Positions 1 through 5,664 of a stretch of 15,549 nucleotides of DNA are shown in pieces (position 1 is the first letter of the stretch; every line of letters starts with the position of its first letter). The notes beneath the pieces were generated by a model. The model worked only from the letters and a program-made list of their open reading frames with translations. It made no database searches and was not told where the DNA came from. Source of the DNA: Chloroflexota bacterium (GTDB taxonomy: Bacteria > Chloroflexota > Anaerolineae > Anaerolineales > DRMV01); assembly GCA_013153135.1 (NCBI GenBank), contig JAADFA010000102.1, forward strand, positions 1 through 15,549, written 5' to 3'. The position numbers and the translations under genes are program-made.

Positions 1-13
1 GATGGCATAAAGC

Positions 14-42
14 GGGGAGCTGAGAGCAGGAAAGCAGGAAGC
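14..42 (-). repeat. Heptad array, reverse orientation
   Basis: Read on the minus strand, this gives near-heptad units of the form CTTCCTG, CTTTCCTG, CTCTCAG, CTCCCC. They are the same family as the plus-strand array at 222-270, so the two form an imperfect inverted pair about 180 bases apart. Confidence 0.55.
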
Positions 43-112
43 ATAGATTTTGAGCGAGATGAGTAGATGGATGTTAGAAGTTAGCGATTTGTGGATGGAG
101 GTTAATCCATTC

Positions 113-190
113 TGTCGACTACCGACTGTCGACTGCCGACTGTCGACTGGGCTGGCTTGCCTGTGGGCTGTCGACTACCGACTGCCGACT
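113..190 (+). repeat. 14-mer tandem repeat (TGTCGACTRCCGAC)
   Basis: Two full units stand in tandem (113-126 with A, 127-140 with G at the variable position), followed by a partial unit at 141-150. After an 18-base gap there is another full unit (169-182) and a half unit TGCCGACT (183-190). Each unit carries the palindrome GTCGAC. There are no unique equal-sized spacers, so this is not a CRISPR array. Confidence 0.75.
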
Positions 191-208
191 TTATCGCCAA
201 CCTCCAAC
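189..208 (+). repeat. 20-base direct repeat, copy 1
   Basis: CTTTATCGCCAACCTCCAAC occurs here and again identically at 305-324. Both copies are preceded by a CCGACT/GTCGG-type element and followed by pyrimidine heptads, so the composite unit of about 116 bases appears duplicated. Confidence 0.8.
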
Positions 209-221
209 CACCAACTTCTCG

Positions 222-270
222 CTCCCTGCTCTCTGCTCTCTGCTCCTTGCTATCCACTCCCTGCTCTGGG
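222..270 (+). repeat. Pyrimidine heptad array (CTCYYTG)n
   Basis: Seven consecutive units keep an exact seven-base register: CTCCCTG, CTCTCTG, CTCTCTG, CTCCTTG, CTATCCA, CTCCCTG, CTCTGGG. The same unit type resumes at 340-360 (CTCCTCT, CTCCTTG, CTCTCCA), inside the 3' end of the ABC ATPase gene. Confidence 0.75.
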
Positions 271-287
271 CGCACCGCCGTGCGCCC
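268..287. repeat. Perfect hairpin GGGCGCAC-CGCC-GTGCGCCC
   Basis: An 8-bp perfect GC-rich stem with a 4-base loop. It is flanked by CCCTA on one side, resembling the GTAGGGGC...GCCCC-type palindromes dispersed in Chloroflexota intergenic DNA (recalled, not searched). There is no T-tract on either strand, so it is not an obvious intrinsic terminator, although it sits downstream of the minus-strand ABC gene and could block 3' exonucleases. Confidence 0.6.
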
Positions 288-304
288 CTACGGCCGACTG
301 TCGG

Positions 305-324
305 CTTTATCGCCAACCTCCAAC
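305..324 (+). repeat. 20-base direct repeat, copy 2
   Basis: Identical to the element at 189-208, directly preceded by the palindrome at 293-305. It lies 9 bases beyond the stop codon of the ABC ATPase gene. Confidence 0.8.
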
Positions 325-332
325 TTCCAACC

Positions 333-1067
333 TCACATCCTCCTCTCTCCTTGCTCTCCAACCACGGCTATAAACACGTCTTCCAAATCGCGGTGGTTGG
401 CCAAGAGGGTCGTGACCGCCCCTTGCGCAACGATGCGCCCGTGGTTGAGGATGGCGACCCGGTCGCAGATCTGTTCCACCTCATGGAGCAGGTGGCTGCT
501 CAGGAAGACCGTGACCCCCTGCTCTACCAGCATGCGCAGGCGTTGGCGCATCTCGGCCATCCCAATGGGGTCAAGGCCGTTGGTGGGCTCGTCCAGGATC
601 AGCAGCCGCGGACGGTGTAACAGGGCCGCGGCCAGCCCGAGCCGTTGCTTCATGCCGGTGGAATAGGTCTTGACTGCACGACGCGCCGCAGACGGATCGA
701 GGCCCACGAACGCAAGGACCTCATCCACGCGCGCGGTGTCCACCTCGGGCATCACGCGCGCGAGCAGGCGCAGGTTCTCGCGTGCGCTGAGGTAAGGGTA
801 GAAGCCCGGCGCGCCGACCAGCGCACCCACTGCGCGCAACGCCGCGTTGCGCGTGGGCGTGACCTCTTCCCCCAGCACGACCACCCGCCCGGATGTGGGG
901 TACAACAGGCCCAGGATCATGCCAATGGTCGTGGTCTTGCCCGCGCCGTTGGGCCCAAGAAAGCCGAAACACTCCCCCGCGAACACCTCCAGCGTCACGT
1001 TGTCCACGGCCCGCAACGAACCGTAATCCTTGGTCAGGCGCTCGAGTCGCAGCACGGTCTCACGCAT
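333..1067 (-). CDS. ABC transporter ATP-binding protein (ABC-2 / BcrA-like type)
   Basis: A 244-residue ATPase subunit that would power a membrane permease partner at the inner face of the membrane. Visible motifs are Walker A GPNGAGKT (38-45), signature STGMKQRLGL (136-145), Walker B LLILDE (155-160), D-loop NGLDP, and the H-loop His192. The order and the phrase GFYPYLSARENL match drug or bacitracin-type ABC-2 exporters. The position where the Q-loop Gln/Glu normally stands (ALVxAP) carries Gly85, which is unusual. The ATG is preceded by GGGAGGG at good spacing. The stop codon and about the last eight residues lie in the intergenic heptad repeat, so the C-terminus is partly repeat-derived, but the fold-defining DLEDVF segment is complete. 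The expected permease gene is not adjacent: the repeat island follows instead. The substrate is unknown. Confidence 0.93.
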   Translation of the reverse strand: MRETVLRLERLTKDYGSLRAVDNVTLEVFAGECFGFLGPNGAGKTTTIGMILGLLYPTSGRVVVLGEEVTPTRNAALRAVGALVGAPGFYPYLSARENLRLLARVMPEVDTARVDEVLAFVGLDPSAARRAVKTYSTGMKQRLGLAAALLHRPRLLILDEPTNGLDPIGMAEMRQRLRMLVEQGVTVFLSSHLLHEVEQICDRVAILNHGRIVAQGAVTTLLANHRDLEDVFIAVVGEQGERRM

Positions 1068-1295
1068 TTCAAGCCCTCCCTTTGCCGTTCCAGGCTGCCT
1101 TTAGCATAGCCGTGTTGCATGCGTTTGACATCGGCCCGGGGATGGATTCTCCCCTGTCCTGGAGTCGGACTCCGGACCGAAGGCAGCGAGCCGCGAAAAT
1201 CCGACCTGGGGACGAGGATGATACGTCTGCCGACGGAGGCGCCGTCCTTCAAAATGGGGCATACTTAGAACAAAGCCTTTGCTCGGAGGCGTACG
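1068..1295. other. Divergent intergenic region, ABC gene / protease gene
   Basis: 228 bases separate the two divergent starts, so both promoters must lie here. A perfect odd palindrome GGAGTC-G-GACTCC (1161-1173) sits near the middle and could be an operator. On the minus strand a TATGCT element with an ATGTCA hexamer 17 bases upstream is a weak sigma-70 match for the ABC gene. On the plus strand a TTGACA (1125-1130) has no matching -10 element. No RNA gene is apparent. Confidence 0.45.
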
Positions 1296-2471
1296 ATGGG
1301 CACGCAAGTCGACCTCGCGGACGTGGTGCAGGAATGGGAAGCCTGGCTCGGGCCCGAGGACCTGGCCAAGGCCCGCTATCACCTACGGATGCAAATAGGC
1401 CGCTTTGTAACCGGACTGGTCACGCCTTTGCTTTTGGTCGCGCTCTGGCTGCCGACGGGCTGGGCCGTTGCGCTGCGGGACGCGCTGCAGGCCAACGCGT
1501 CGTGGTGGCGCACATGGCTCTACGTCATCCTGATGGGCCTCAGCGCGTTTGGATTGGCCTTTCCCTTTATGTGGTGGTTTGAGTTTCGGGCCGAGCAACG
1601 TCTGGGCACGCTGCGCCAGTCCTTCCGCGCGTGGCTGTGGGACGTGGTCAAAGAAAAGGCCGTGGCCGGCCTGGTGCAGAGCGCCTTCGTCGCGGGGCTG
1701 TATTGGGTCTTCCGCCGGTGGCCGGACGCATGGCTGATCGGCCTAGTGGTTGGGGTTGGGGTGTTTTTGATGGTCGCGTATGCGCTTCAGCCCGTGCTGC
1801 TGCGTTTGCGGTACCGAGCCGAGCCCCTGGACGACCCTGAACTGCACGCGCAGCTCGCGGAGCTGTTCGCGCGGGCCGGGGTACCCTTTTCGGGCGTGGC
1901 CGTGCTGCGGGTGAGCGAGAAGACCGCGCGCGGGAACGCGGCCCTGGTCCCTCATGGCGCAGGCACGCGCGTGGTGGTCTTTGATACCCTGCTCCAGGCC
2001 CTGAGCCCGCGCGCACTGGTCGCCGTGGTCGCCCATGAGCTGGGGCACAAAGTGCACCGGGACATGCTCAAACTCATGATTGTGCTGGCCGTGGGACTGG
2101 TGGCGGTGTTGAGTATGGCGTACGGCTTGTTGCGCGTGATTGGGTGGTGGGACGGCCTGCAGGGCCCGGGCGATGTGGCGACCCTGCCGCTGTTGTGGCT
2201 CATGCTGAGCTGGCTCGGTGCAGGGTTGCAGGTTCTGCTCAATGCTTACATGCGCCGGGTGGAAGAAGCGGCCGACGCATACGCCCTCGCGCTGACGCGT
2301 GACCCCGCGGGGCTGGAAGAGGCCTTTCGGGTGCTCGCCCGACAGAACAAAACCCTGCCGCAACCGCCCCTGTGGGTCGAGCGGCTGCTGTACAACCATC
2401 CCAGCCTGGCGCGGCGTGTGCTCGCGTTGCGGCGGGCGGCCGCGCGCGGCGACGGGAGTGCTTCATCATAA
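1296..2471 (+). CDS. M48 family membrane metalloprotease (Ste24/HtpX-like)
   Basis: A 391-residue zinc-dependent endopeptidase of the inner membrane, probably acting in quality control of membrane proteins or processing of unknown substrates. The zinc motif HELGH is at 247-251 and the third ligand is probably Glu323 in EEAAD (E-x-x-A-D pattern). The downstream motif NHPS (367-370) is typical of the Ste24 side of the family. Hydrophobic stretches near 37-57, 72-94, 122-137, 146-166, 258-280 and 296-317 give about six membrane segments, with the catalytic helix on the cytoplasmic side by family rule. The ATG has GGAGG seven bases upstream (1285-1289). It is a single-gene unit converging with the sigma/anti-sigma operon. 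It is longer than HtpX (about 290) and near Ste24 length (about 410). Confidence 0.93.
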   Translation: MGTQVDLADVVQEWEAWLGPEDLAKARYHLRMQIGRFVTGLVTPLLLVALWLPTGWAVALRDALQANASWWRTWLYVILMGLSAFGLAFPFMWWFEFRAEQRLGTLRQSFRAWLWDVVKEKAVAGLVQSAFVAGLYWVFRRWPDAWLIGLVVGVGVFLMVAYALQPVLLRLRYRAEPLDDPELHAQLAELFARAGVPFSGVAVLRVSEKTARGNAALVPHGAGTRVVVFDTLLQALSPRALVAVVAHELGHKVHRDMLKLMIVLAVGLVAVLSMAYGLLRVIGWWDGLQGPGDVATLPLLWLMLSWLGAGLQVLLNAYMRRVEEAADAYALALTRDPAGLEEAFRVLARQNKTLPQPPLWVERLLYNHPSLARRVLALRRAAARGDGSASS

Positions 2472-2508
2472 TAAAACCCCGCGGCGAAGGAACAAGATGC
2501 CGCGGGGT
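2470..2508 (-). terminator. Rho-independent terminator of the sigma/anti-sigma operon
   Basis: A 9-bp perfect GC stem (CCCCGCGGC at 2477-2485 with GCCGCGGGG at 2499-2507) has a 13-base loop. Read on the minus strand it is followed directly by TTTTATT. It lies about 40 bases after the anti-sigma stop codon. The T-tract runs into the stop codon of the convergent protease gene. On the plus strand no T-run follows, so termination should be stronger for the minus strand. Confidence 0.85.
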
Positions 2509-2546
2509 ATAGCGTATCTGGGGGGTGTTCCGTGGGCGCGAAGTCT

Positions 2547-3479
2547 TTATTGACCCTCGCGCTCACGGCGTCGACGCTGTTGACCTTGTCCGTTACCGTC
2601 CTCGTCCGTAGGCGTGGGCGTTGGGGTCGCGTCCTCGGTTGGGGTGGCGGTGGGTGATGGCGTGAGGGACGCGGTTGCCGTGGGTGTGGCTGTGGGTGTG
2701 CGTCGAGGCATTGCCGCGGTGCGCGTCGGCCTGCGCGCGGGCCCGCCAGGGCTAGGAGGTGTCGGTGGTTCTCCCTGCCGCGCGGGCGTTTGCTCGGTGG
2801 ACGCGGGTGGCGCTTGGGTGGATGGCCCTTGTGCAGCCCGCTGATGCAACGCGCGCCACCGGGCGCGTAGGGATGCTACGCGTTGATCGGTCACGGCATT
2901 GGCCGGGAGCGCGCGTAGCTGCGCGTCAGCCTCATCGAGCACGCGCTGAGCCTCGGCCCATCGGCCTTGACGCAACAGCGCCTCGGCTTCGTCCATGCGT
3001 CGCTGCGCGACCTCCAGGGCCCAACGTTGTTGCCCTTCAGGATCTCGGGCGACGAACCAGCCTTCGACCTGCTCGCTCCAGCGCTTGACCGGATATAGTA
3101 CATCGCCGGGCAGGGCTTGGGCCGCATACACGGGCAAAACCATTCCAACGAGGGCGAACACAACGACCGCAGCCAGCGCGGCCCAGCGCCATACCGCGCG
3201 TGGCGCCCACCATGCCCATCCGCGCGCGTGGCTGCCTTCCGGCGATGCCTGCTCTGCTGCAATGCGGGTCGCGACCTCGACCCAGCGCGGTTGCCATGCC
3301 TCAGCTTCGCGACGCACCTCGGCCGCATAGGCGCGCAATGCCTGCGCCATTTCCAGCGCGTCCGCCACCTCCTGACGGGCTGATGGGGGCACTTGGGCTA
3401 AGATGGTCTCCAGGGCTTCCCCGCGCTCCCACGCCTCTAGGGCCCATTGGACCCACGCGTCCGTCCGTTTGGATTTCAT
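2547..3479 (-). CDS. Membrane-anchored anti-sigma factor, DUF5667 type
   Basis: A 310-residue single-pass membrane protein expected to bind and hold the ECF sigma factor encoded just upstream. The N-terminal cytoplasmic part (about 8-50) has the pattern ALxxWERGEALETILAQVPP...ALEMAQALRA, seen in many DUF5667 anti-sigma proteins. One membrane helix spans about 97-118. The extracytoplasmic segment starts with LPGDVLYPVKRWSE (123-136), the hallmark of DUF5667, and continues as charged helices to about 215. A Pro/Thr-rich low-complexity tail (219-292) ends in a basic run QRRRRERE. No HxxxCxxC zinc motif is present, so it is not a ZAS-type anti-sigma. Its ATG follows a GAGG/GGGAC leader, 57 bases after the sigma stop. 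The stimulus released across the membrane is unknown. Confidence 0.85.
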   Translation of the reverse strand: MKSKRTDAWVQWALEAWERGEALETILAQVPPSARQEVADALEMAQALRAYAAEVRREAEAWQPRWVEVATRIAAEQASPEGSHARGWAWWAPRAVWRWAALAAVVVFALVGMVLPVYAAQALPGDVLYPVKRWSEQVEGWFVARDPEGQQRWALEVAQRRMDEAEALLRQGRWAEAQRVLDEADAQLRALPANAVTDQRVASLRARWRALHQRAAQGPSTQAPPASTEQTPARQGEPPTPPSPGGPARRPTRTAAMPRRTPTATPTATASLTPSPTATPTEDATPTPTPTDEDGNGQGQQRRRREREGQ

Positions 3480-3536
3480 CCCGTCCCTACCTCGCGAGGG
3501 GTTCTATTTGGCAGAACGTGCTCTGGGTTGGGGCTG

Positions 3537-4103
3537 TTACGCTTTGTCCTGCTCGTGCAACCGCGCGCGTAGAGCTTTGAGCGCTCGATGTTGGAGAACG
3601 CGAATTGCATTCTCCGATCGTCCCATGACGCGCGCGATATCCGCTGGGCTCATGCCTTCAAAGAATCGCAAAACCAATACCGTGCGGTACTGCTCAGGTA
3701 GTTGCTTCAGCGCCTCCTCCAAACGTCGCCGTTCATCTTGGGCAAACGCCCGTGCTTCAGGCCCGGGCATTGGGTCTGCCTCTTCGCGGGGGGCTAAATC
3801 TTCCAATCGGAGCCATGAGCGCCCTTTGCGTCGGCGCAACGTGTCGATGGCTGTGTTGCGGGCAATGCGAAAAAGCCACGCCAAAAACTGTTGCTGTTCG
3901 CGGTATTTCGGTAGCGCTTTCCAAACCCGAACAAAAACCTCATTGACTAGCTCGTCCGCGAGCTCGGGATCGCCCGTGTAGGCGCGCAGAAAGCCATATA
4001 CCCGCCGGGCGTAACGTTGATATAAAAGGTAAAACGCTTCTTGATCCCCTTGTCGTGCGCGTGCCAACAGGGCCGCGTCCGAGAGGGATTGGTCCTCGGG
4101 CAT
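3537..4103 (-). CDS. ECF-family RNA polymerase sigma factor
   Basis: A 188-residue alternative sigma factor. Region 2 (about 14-95) contains the conserved block ADELVNEVFVRVWKAL and the -10-recognition helix FLAWLFRIARNTAIDTLRRR. Region 4 (about 128-182) contains LPEQYRTVLVLRFFEGMS followed by the helix-turn-helix DIARVMGRSENAIRVLQHRALKAL. Only regions 2 and 4 are present, as expected for ECF factors, and the length is normal. The linker (96-127) is acidic and proline-containing. It is first in an operon with its likely membrane anti-sigma partner. An AGGAGG-like purine run precedes the ATG (at 4122-4128), and a TACAAT element lies 35 bases upstream. Target promoters cannot be read from this window. 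Confidence 0.95.
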   Translation of the reverse strand: MPEDQSLSDAALLARARQGDQEAFYLLYQRYARRVYGFLRAYTGDPELADELVNEVFVRVWKALPKYREQQQFLAWLFRIARNTAIDTLRRRKGRSWLRLEDLAPREEADPMPGPEARAFAQDERRRLEEALKQLPEQYRTVLVLRFFEGMSPADIARVMGRSENAIRVLQHRALKALRARLHEQDKA

Positions 4104-4138
4104 GGGAACCGTCCGGATGCCCCCCTCCTCCCTGCGTT

Positions 4139-4144
4139 ATTGTA
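4139..4144 (-). promoter_or_regulatory. -10-like TACAAT upstream of the sigma gene
   Basis: Read on the minus strand this is TACAAT in context GGTACAATAACG, ending 35 bases before the sigma ATG. No good -35 hexamer lies 16-18 bases upstream, so it may be a weak or activator-dependent promoter. The same hexamer recurs upstream of two other genes in this window. Confidence 0.35.
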
Positions 4145-4186
4145 CCTGGAGTCTGAGCCTCGCGCGTGGGGTGTGATGTGGATTTT

Positions 4187-5044
4187 TTATGAAAAACGCC
4201 GCAGGATGTGGCGCACGCTCCCCAGGTAGCCGCTGCCAAACAGATTGAGGTGATTGAGCAGGTGATACAGATTGTAGATGGGAAAACGTTCGCGCCAGCC
4301 AGGCTCGAGCGCGCGAACCTCTTGATACGCGCGGTAAAACGCATCGGGGAACGCGCCGAACAGGGCGGTCATGGCCAGGTCAGCCTCGGCCCAGCCGTAA
4401 TACGCGGCTGGGTCAATGATGGCTGGACCGCCGTGGGCGTCCGTGAGCGCGTTGCCCGACCATAGGTCGCCGTGGAGTAGCGATGGCGGTTGCGGCGGCA
4501 CCAGCTCGGGCAGGCGCGTGGCCAGGCGCTCCACCGCGTGCACGTCCGCCGCGGGGAGAAGGCCACGCCGGTGCGCGAGCTGCGCTTGATAGAGCAAACG
4601 GTGTTGAGCGAAGAAAGCATAGCCGTCGGCGGTCCAAGGGTTGGGTTGGGGCGTCAGACCGATGTAGTTGTCGTGCTCGAACCCGAATGCGGGGCCGTGG
4701 ACCTGGTGCACATGGGCGAGTGCGCGGCCGAAACGTGGCCAATAATCCGGCCGGCGAGGCGCGGGCCGCAGGTCCTCGAGCAAAAGAAAGTCCGAGCCCC
4801 AGAGGTAAGGCTCGGGCACCGTGGGGCCCCGCGGCGCGGTACGGAGGGCTTGCAGACCTTCGGCTTCGCGCGCGAACATGTCTGCGGGCGCGGCGGGGTT
4901 ACGCTTCAAAAAGAACGTCGCGCCTTCGCGCGTGTGCACACGGTACGCTTGGTTGATGTCGCCTCCGCCCACAGGCTCGAGCCCTTGGACCGTATAACCC
5001 CGTTCGGCCAACCATGTGCGGACCGGTTCGGGGACCTTGGCCAT
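4187..5044 (-). CDS. Fructosamine/ketosamine-3-kinase family protein
   Basis: A 285-residue cytosolic ATP-dependent kinase. The family phosphorylates the C3 hydroxyl of ketosamines (sugar adducts on lysine and other amines), after which the adduct falls off. Bacterial members studied prefer ribulosamines and erythrulosamines over fructosamines. Seen here: Gly-rich loop VGGGDIN (25-31), likely ATP-binding Lys47, Glu60, the family phrase GFEHDNYIG (121-129), the catalytic loop HGDLWSGN (191-198, Asp193) and IIDPAAYYG (209-217, Asp211 as metal ligand). The ATG chosen has AGGAGG eight bases upstream. A longer in-frame start 27 codons earlier would overlap the preceding phosphatase gene and shows no family similarity. 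It follows that phosphatase by 25 bases, so the two are probably co-transcribed and jointly deglycate. Confidence 0.93.
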   Translation of the reverse strand: MAKVPEPVRTWLAERGYTVQGLEPVGGGDINQAYRVHTREGATFFLKRNPAAPADMFAREAEGLQALRTAPRGPTVPEPYLWGSDFLLLEDLRPAPRRPDYWPRFGRALAHVHQVHGPAFGFEHDNYIGLTPQPNPWTADGYAFFAQHRLLYQAQLAHRRGLLPAADVHAVERLATRLPELVPPQPPSLLHGDLWSGNALTDAHGGPAIIDPAAYYGWAEADLAMTALFGAFPDAFYRAYQEVRALEPGWRERFPIYNLYHLLNHLNLFGSGYLGSVRHILRRFS

Positions 5045-5069
5045 GATGTGCCTCCTGCGTCCCAGGGTC

Positions 5070-5579
5070 TTAGGGCACATCTCCCCGTTCCAGCGCGTCG
5101 AGCAGACCGCGCACGGAACGGTCAATAATGTCGTAGACGCGCTCGAACCCCTTCAGGCCTTCGTCGTAATACGGATCTGGGACCTCGGCGCGCGGTCCGC
5201 CTTCGGGGTCGAACTCTCGCAGAAAGCGGATTTTTCGCCGCAGATCGGGCCGTTTGGCCAACATGGCCGCGAGGTGGGCCCAGTTTTCGTGGTCCATGAC
5301 CAGGATTAGGTCAAAATGTTCAAAGTCGTCTGGCCGGATTTGGCGCGCGATATGGTCATAGATCAACCCGCGTTGGGCAGCGACCTGGCGCATCCGCGGG
5401 TCAGGATGTTCGCCCACGTGCCACGGGCCAATGCCTGCGGAGTCAACCTCATACTTGTCCGCGACCCCGCGCGCTTGGGCATAATGGCGGAACAAGGCTT
5501 CGGCCAGCGGGCTGCGGATGATGTTCCCCAGGCACACAAAGAGAATACGCGTCGGCCGTTGGCCTGAGCCCTGGCTCAT
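5070..5579 (-). CDS. Low-molecular-weight protein tyrosine phosphatase-like enzyme
   Basis: A 169-residue phosphatase. The active-site P-loop VCLGNIIRSP places the nucleophile Cys16 and Arg22 in a C-X5-R motif, and the general acid is Asp135 in PDPYY. Most family members have a second Cys at the position of Ile21 (CLGNICRS); its loss removes the usual disulfide-based redox switch but not catalysis. Ile20, rather than Thr, argues against arginine-phosphatase (YwlE) specificity. The ATG is preceded by AGGAGG at 7-base spacing. It is first in a two-gene unit with the ketosamine-kinase. This gene order is known from several bacteria including Thermus, where the phosphatase is thought to remove the terminal phosphate from phosphorylated sugar adducts before the kinase acts. 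It might instead act on tyrosine phosphate. Confidence 0.92.
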   Translation of the reverse strand: MSQGSGQRPTRILFVCLGNIIRSPLAEALFRHYAQARGVADKYEVDSAGIGPWHVGEHPDPRMRQVAAQRGLIYDHIARQIRPDDFEHFDLILVMDHENWAHLAAMLAKRPDLRRKIRFLREFDPEGGPRAEVPDPYYDEGLKGFERVYDIIDRSVRGLLDALERGDVP

Positions 5580-5633
5580 GCTTCGCCTCCTGGATGGAAA
5601 GGGTTCTCGGCCTTTGAAACGAAATAGTGCGGG

Positions 5634-5639
5634 TACAAT
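5634..5639 (+). promoter_or_regulatory. -10-like TACAAT upstream of the CMP-sugar synthetase gene
   Basis: TACAAT lies 25 bases before the start codon within the 85-base divergent region. A TTGAAA (5614-5619) is present, but only 14 bases separate the two, shorter than the usual 16-18, so the -35 assignment is doubtful. Confidence 0.35.
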
Positions 5640-5664
5640 CATAACATCCCCTGGCAGGAGGCCC

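Larger units (their letters stand above)
1..332. repeat. Intergenic repeat island with inverted layout
   Basis: No credible gene lies here. The stretch is built from short repeats: a purine-rich heptad array (14-42), a 14-mer tandem array (113-190), a pyrimidine heptad array on the opposite strand (222-270), a strong hairpin (268-287) and a perfect odd palindrome GCCGAC-T-GTCGGC (293-305). Because the two heptad arrays are mutually reverse-complementary in type, the island could fold back on itself around the 14-mer array. Repeats of this style are common between genes in Chloroflexota genomes (general knowledge, not checked here). Open frames through it are low-complexity and are not called as genes. 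No transposase or clear terminal inverted repeat is visible. Confidence 0.8.

Noticed and set aside
113..190. Possible CRISPR array
   Set aside because: Units of 14 bases are directly adjacent, with no spacers of regular length and no cas genes nearby.
50..666. Open frames of 107 and 169 codons on the plus strand
   Set aside because: The translations are low-complexity products of the heptad and 14-mer repeats (strings of Ser, Leu, Pro, Cys) and then run antisense through the ABC ATPase gene. No ribosome binding site or domain is visible.
1125..1130. Consensus-like TTGACA as -35 of the protease promoter
   Set aside because: No -10-like hexamer occurs 15-19 bases downstream, and the start codon is 165 bases away.
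1743..2399. 218-codon minus-strand frame inside the protease gene
   Set aside because: It is antisense to a well-supported M48 gene, lacks any family feature and is rich in His/Gln as expected for a GC-rich shadow frame.
4191..4212. Possible terminator at the end of the ketosamine-kinase gene (CGCC...GGCG then TTTTT)
   Set aside because: The stem is only 4 bp with a 9-base loop and lies inside the coding sequence, too weak to call.
5045..5125. 27-codon N-terminal extension of the ketosamine-kinase
   Set aside because: It would overlap the phosphatase gene, has no family similarity, and the internal ATG has an ideal AGGAGG.
4490..5128. 212-codon plus-strand frame opposite the ketosamine-kinase gene
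   Set aside because: Fully antisense to a gene with intact catalytic motifs. No motif or ribosome binding site of its own.
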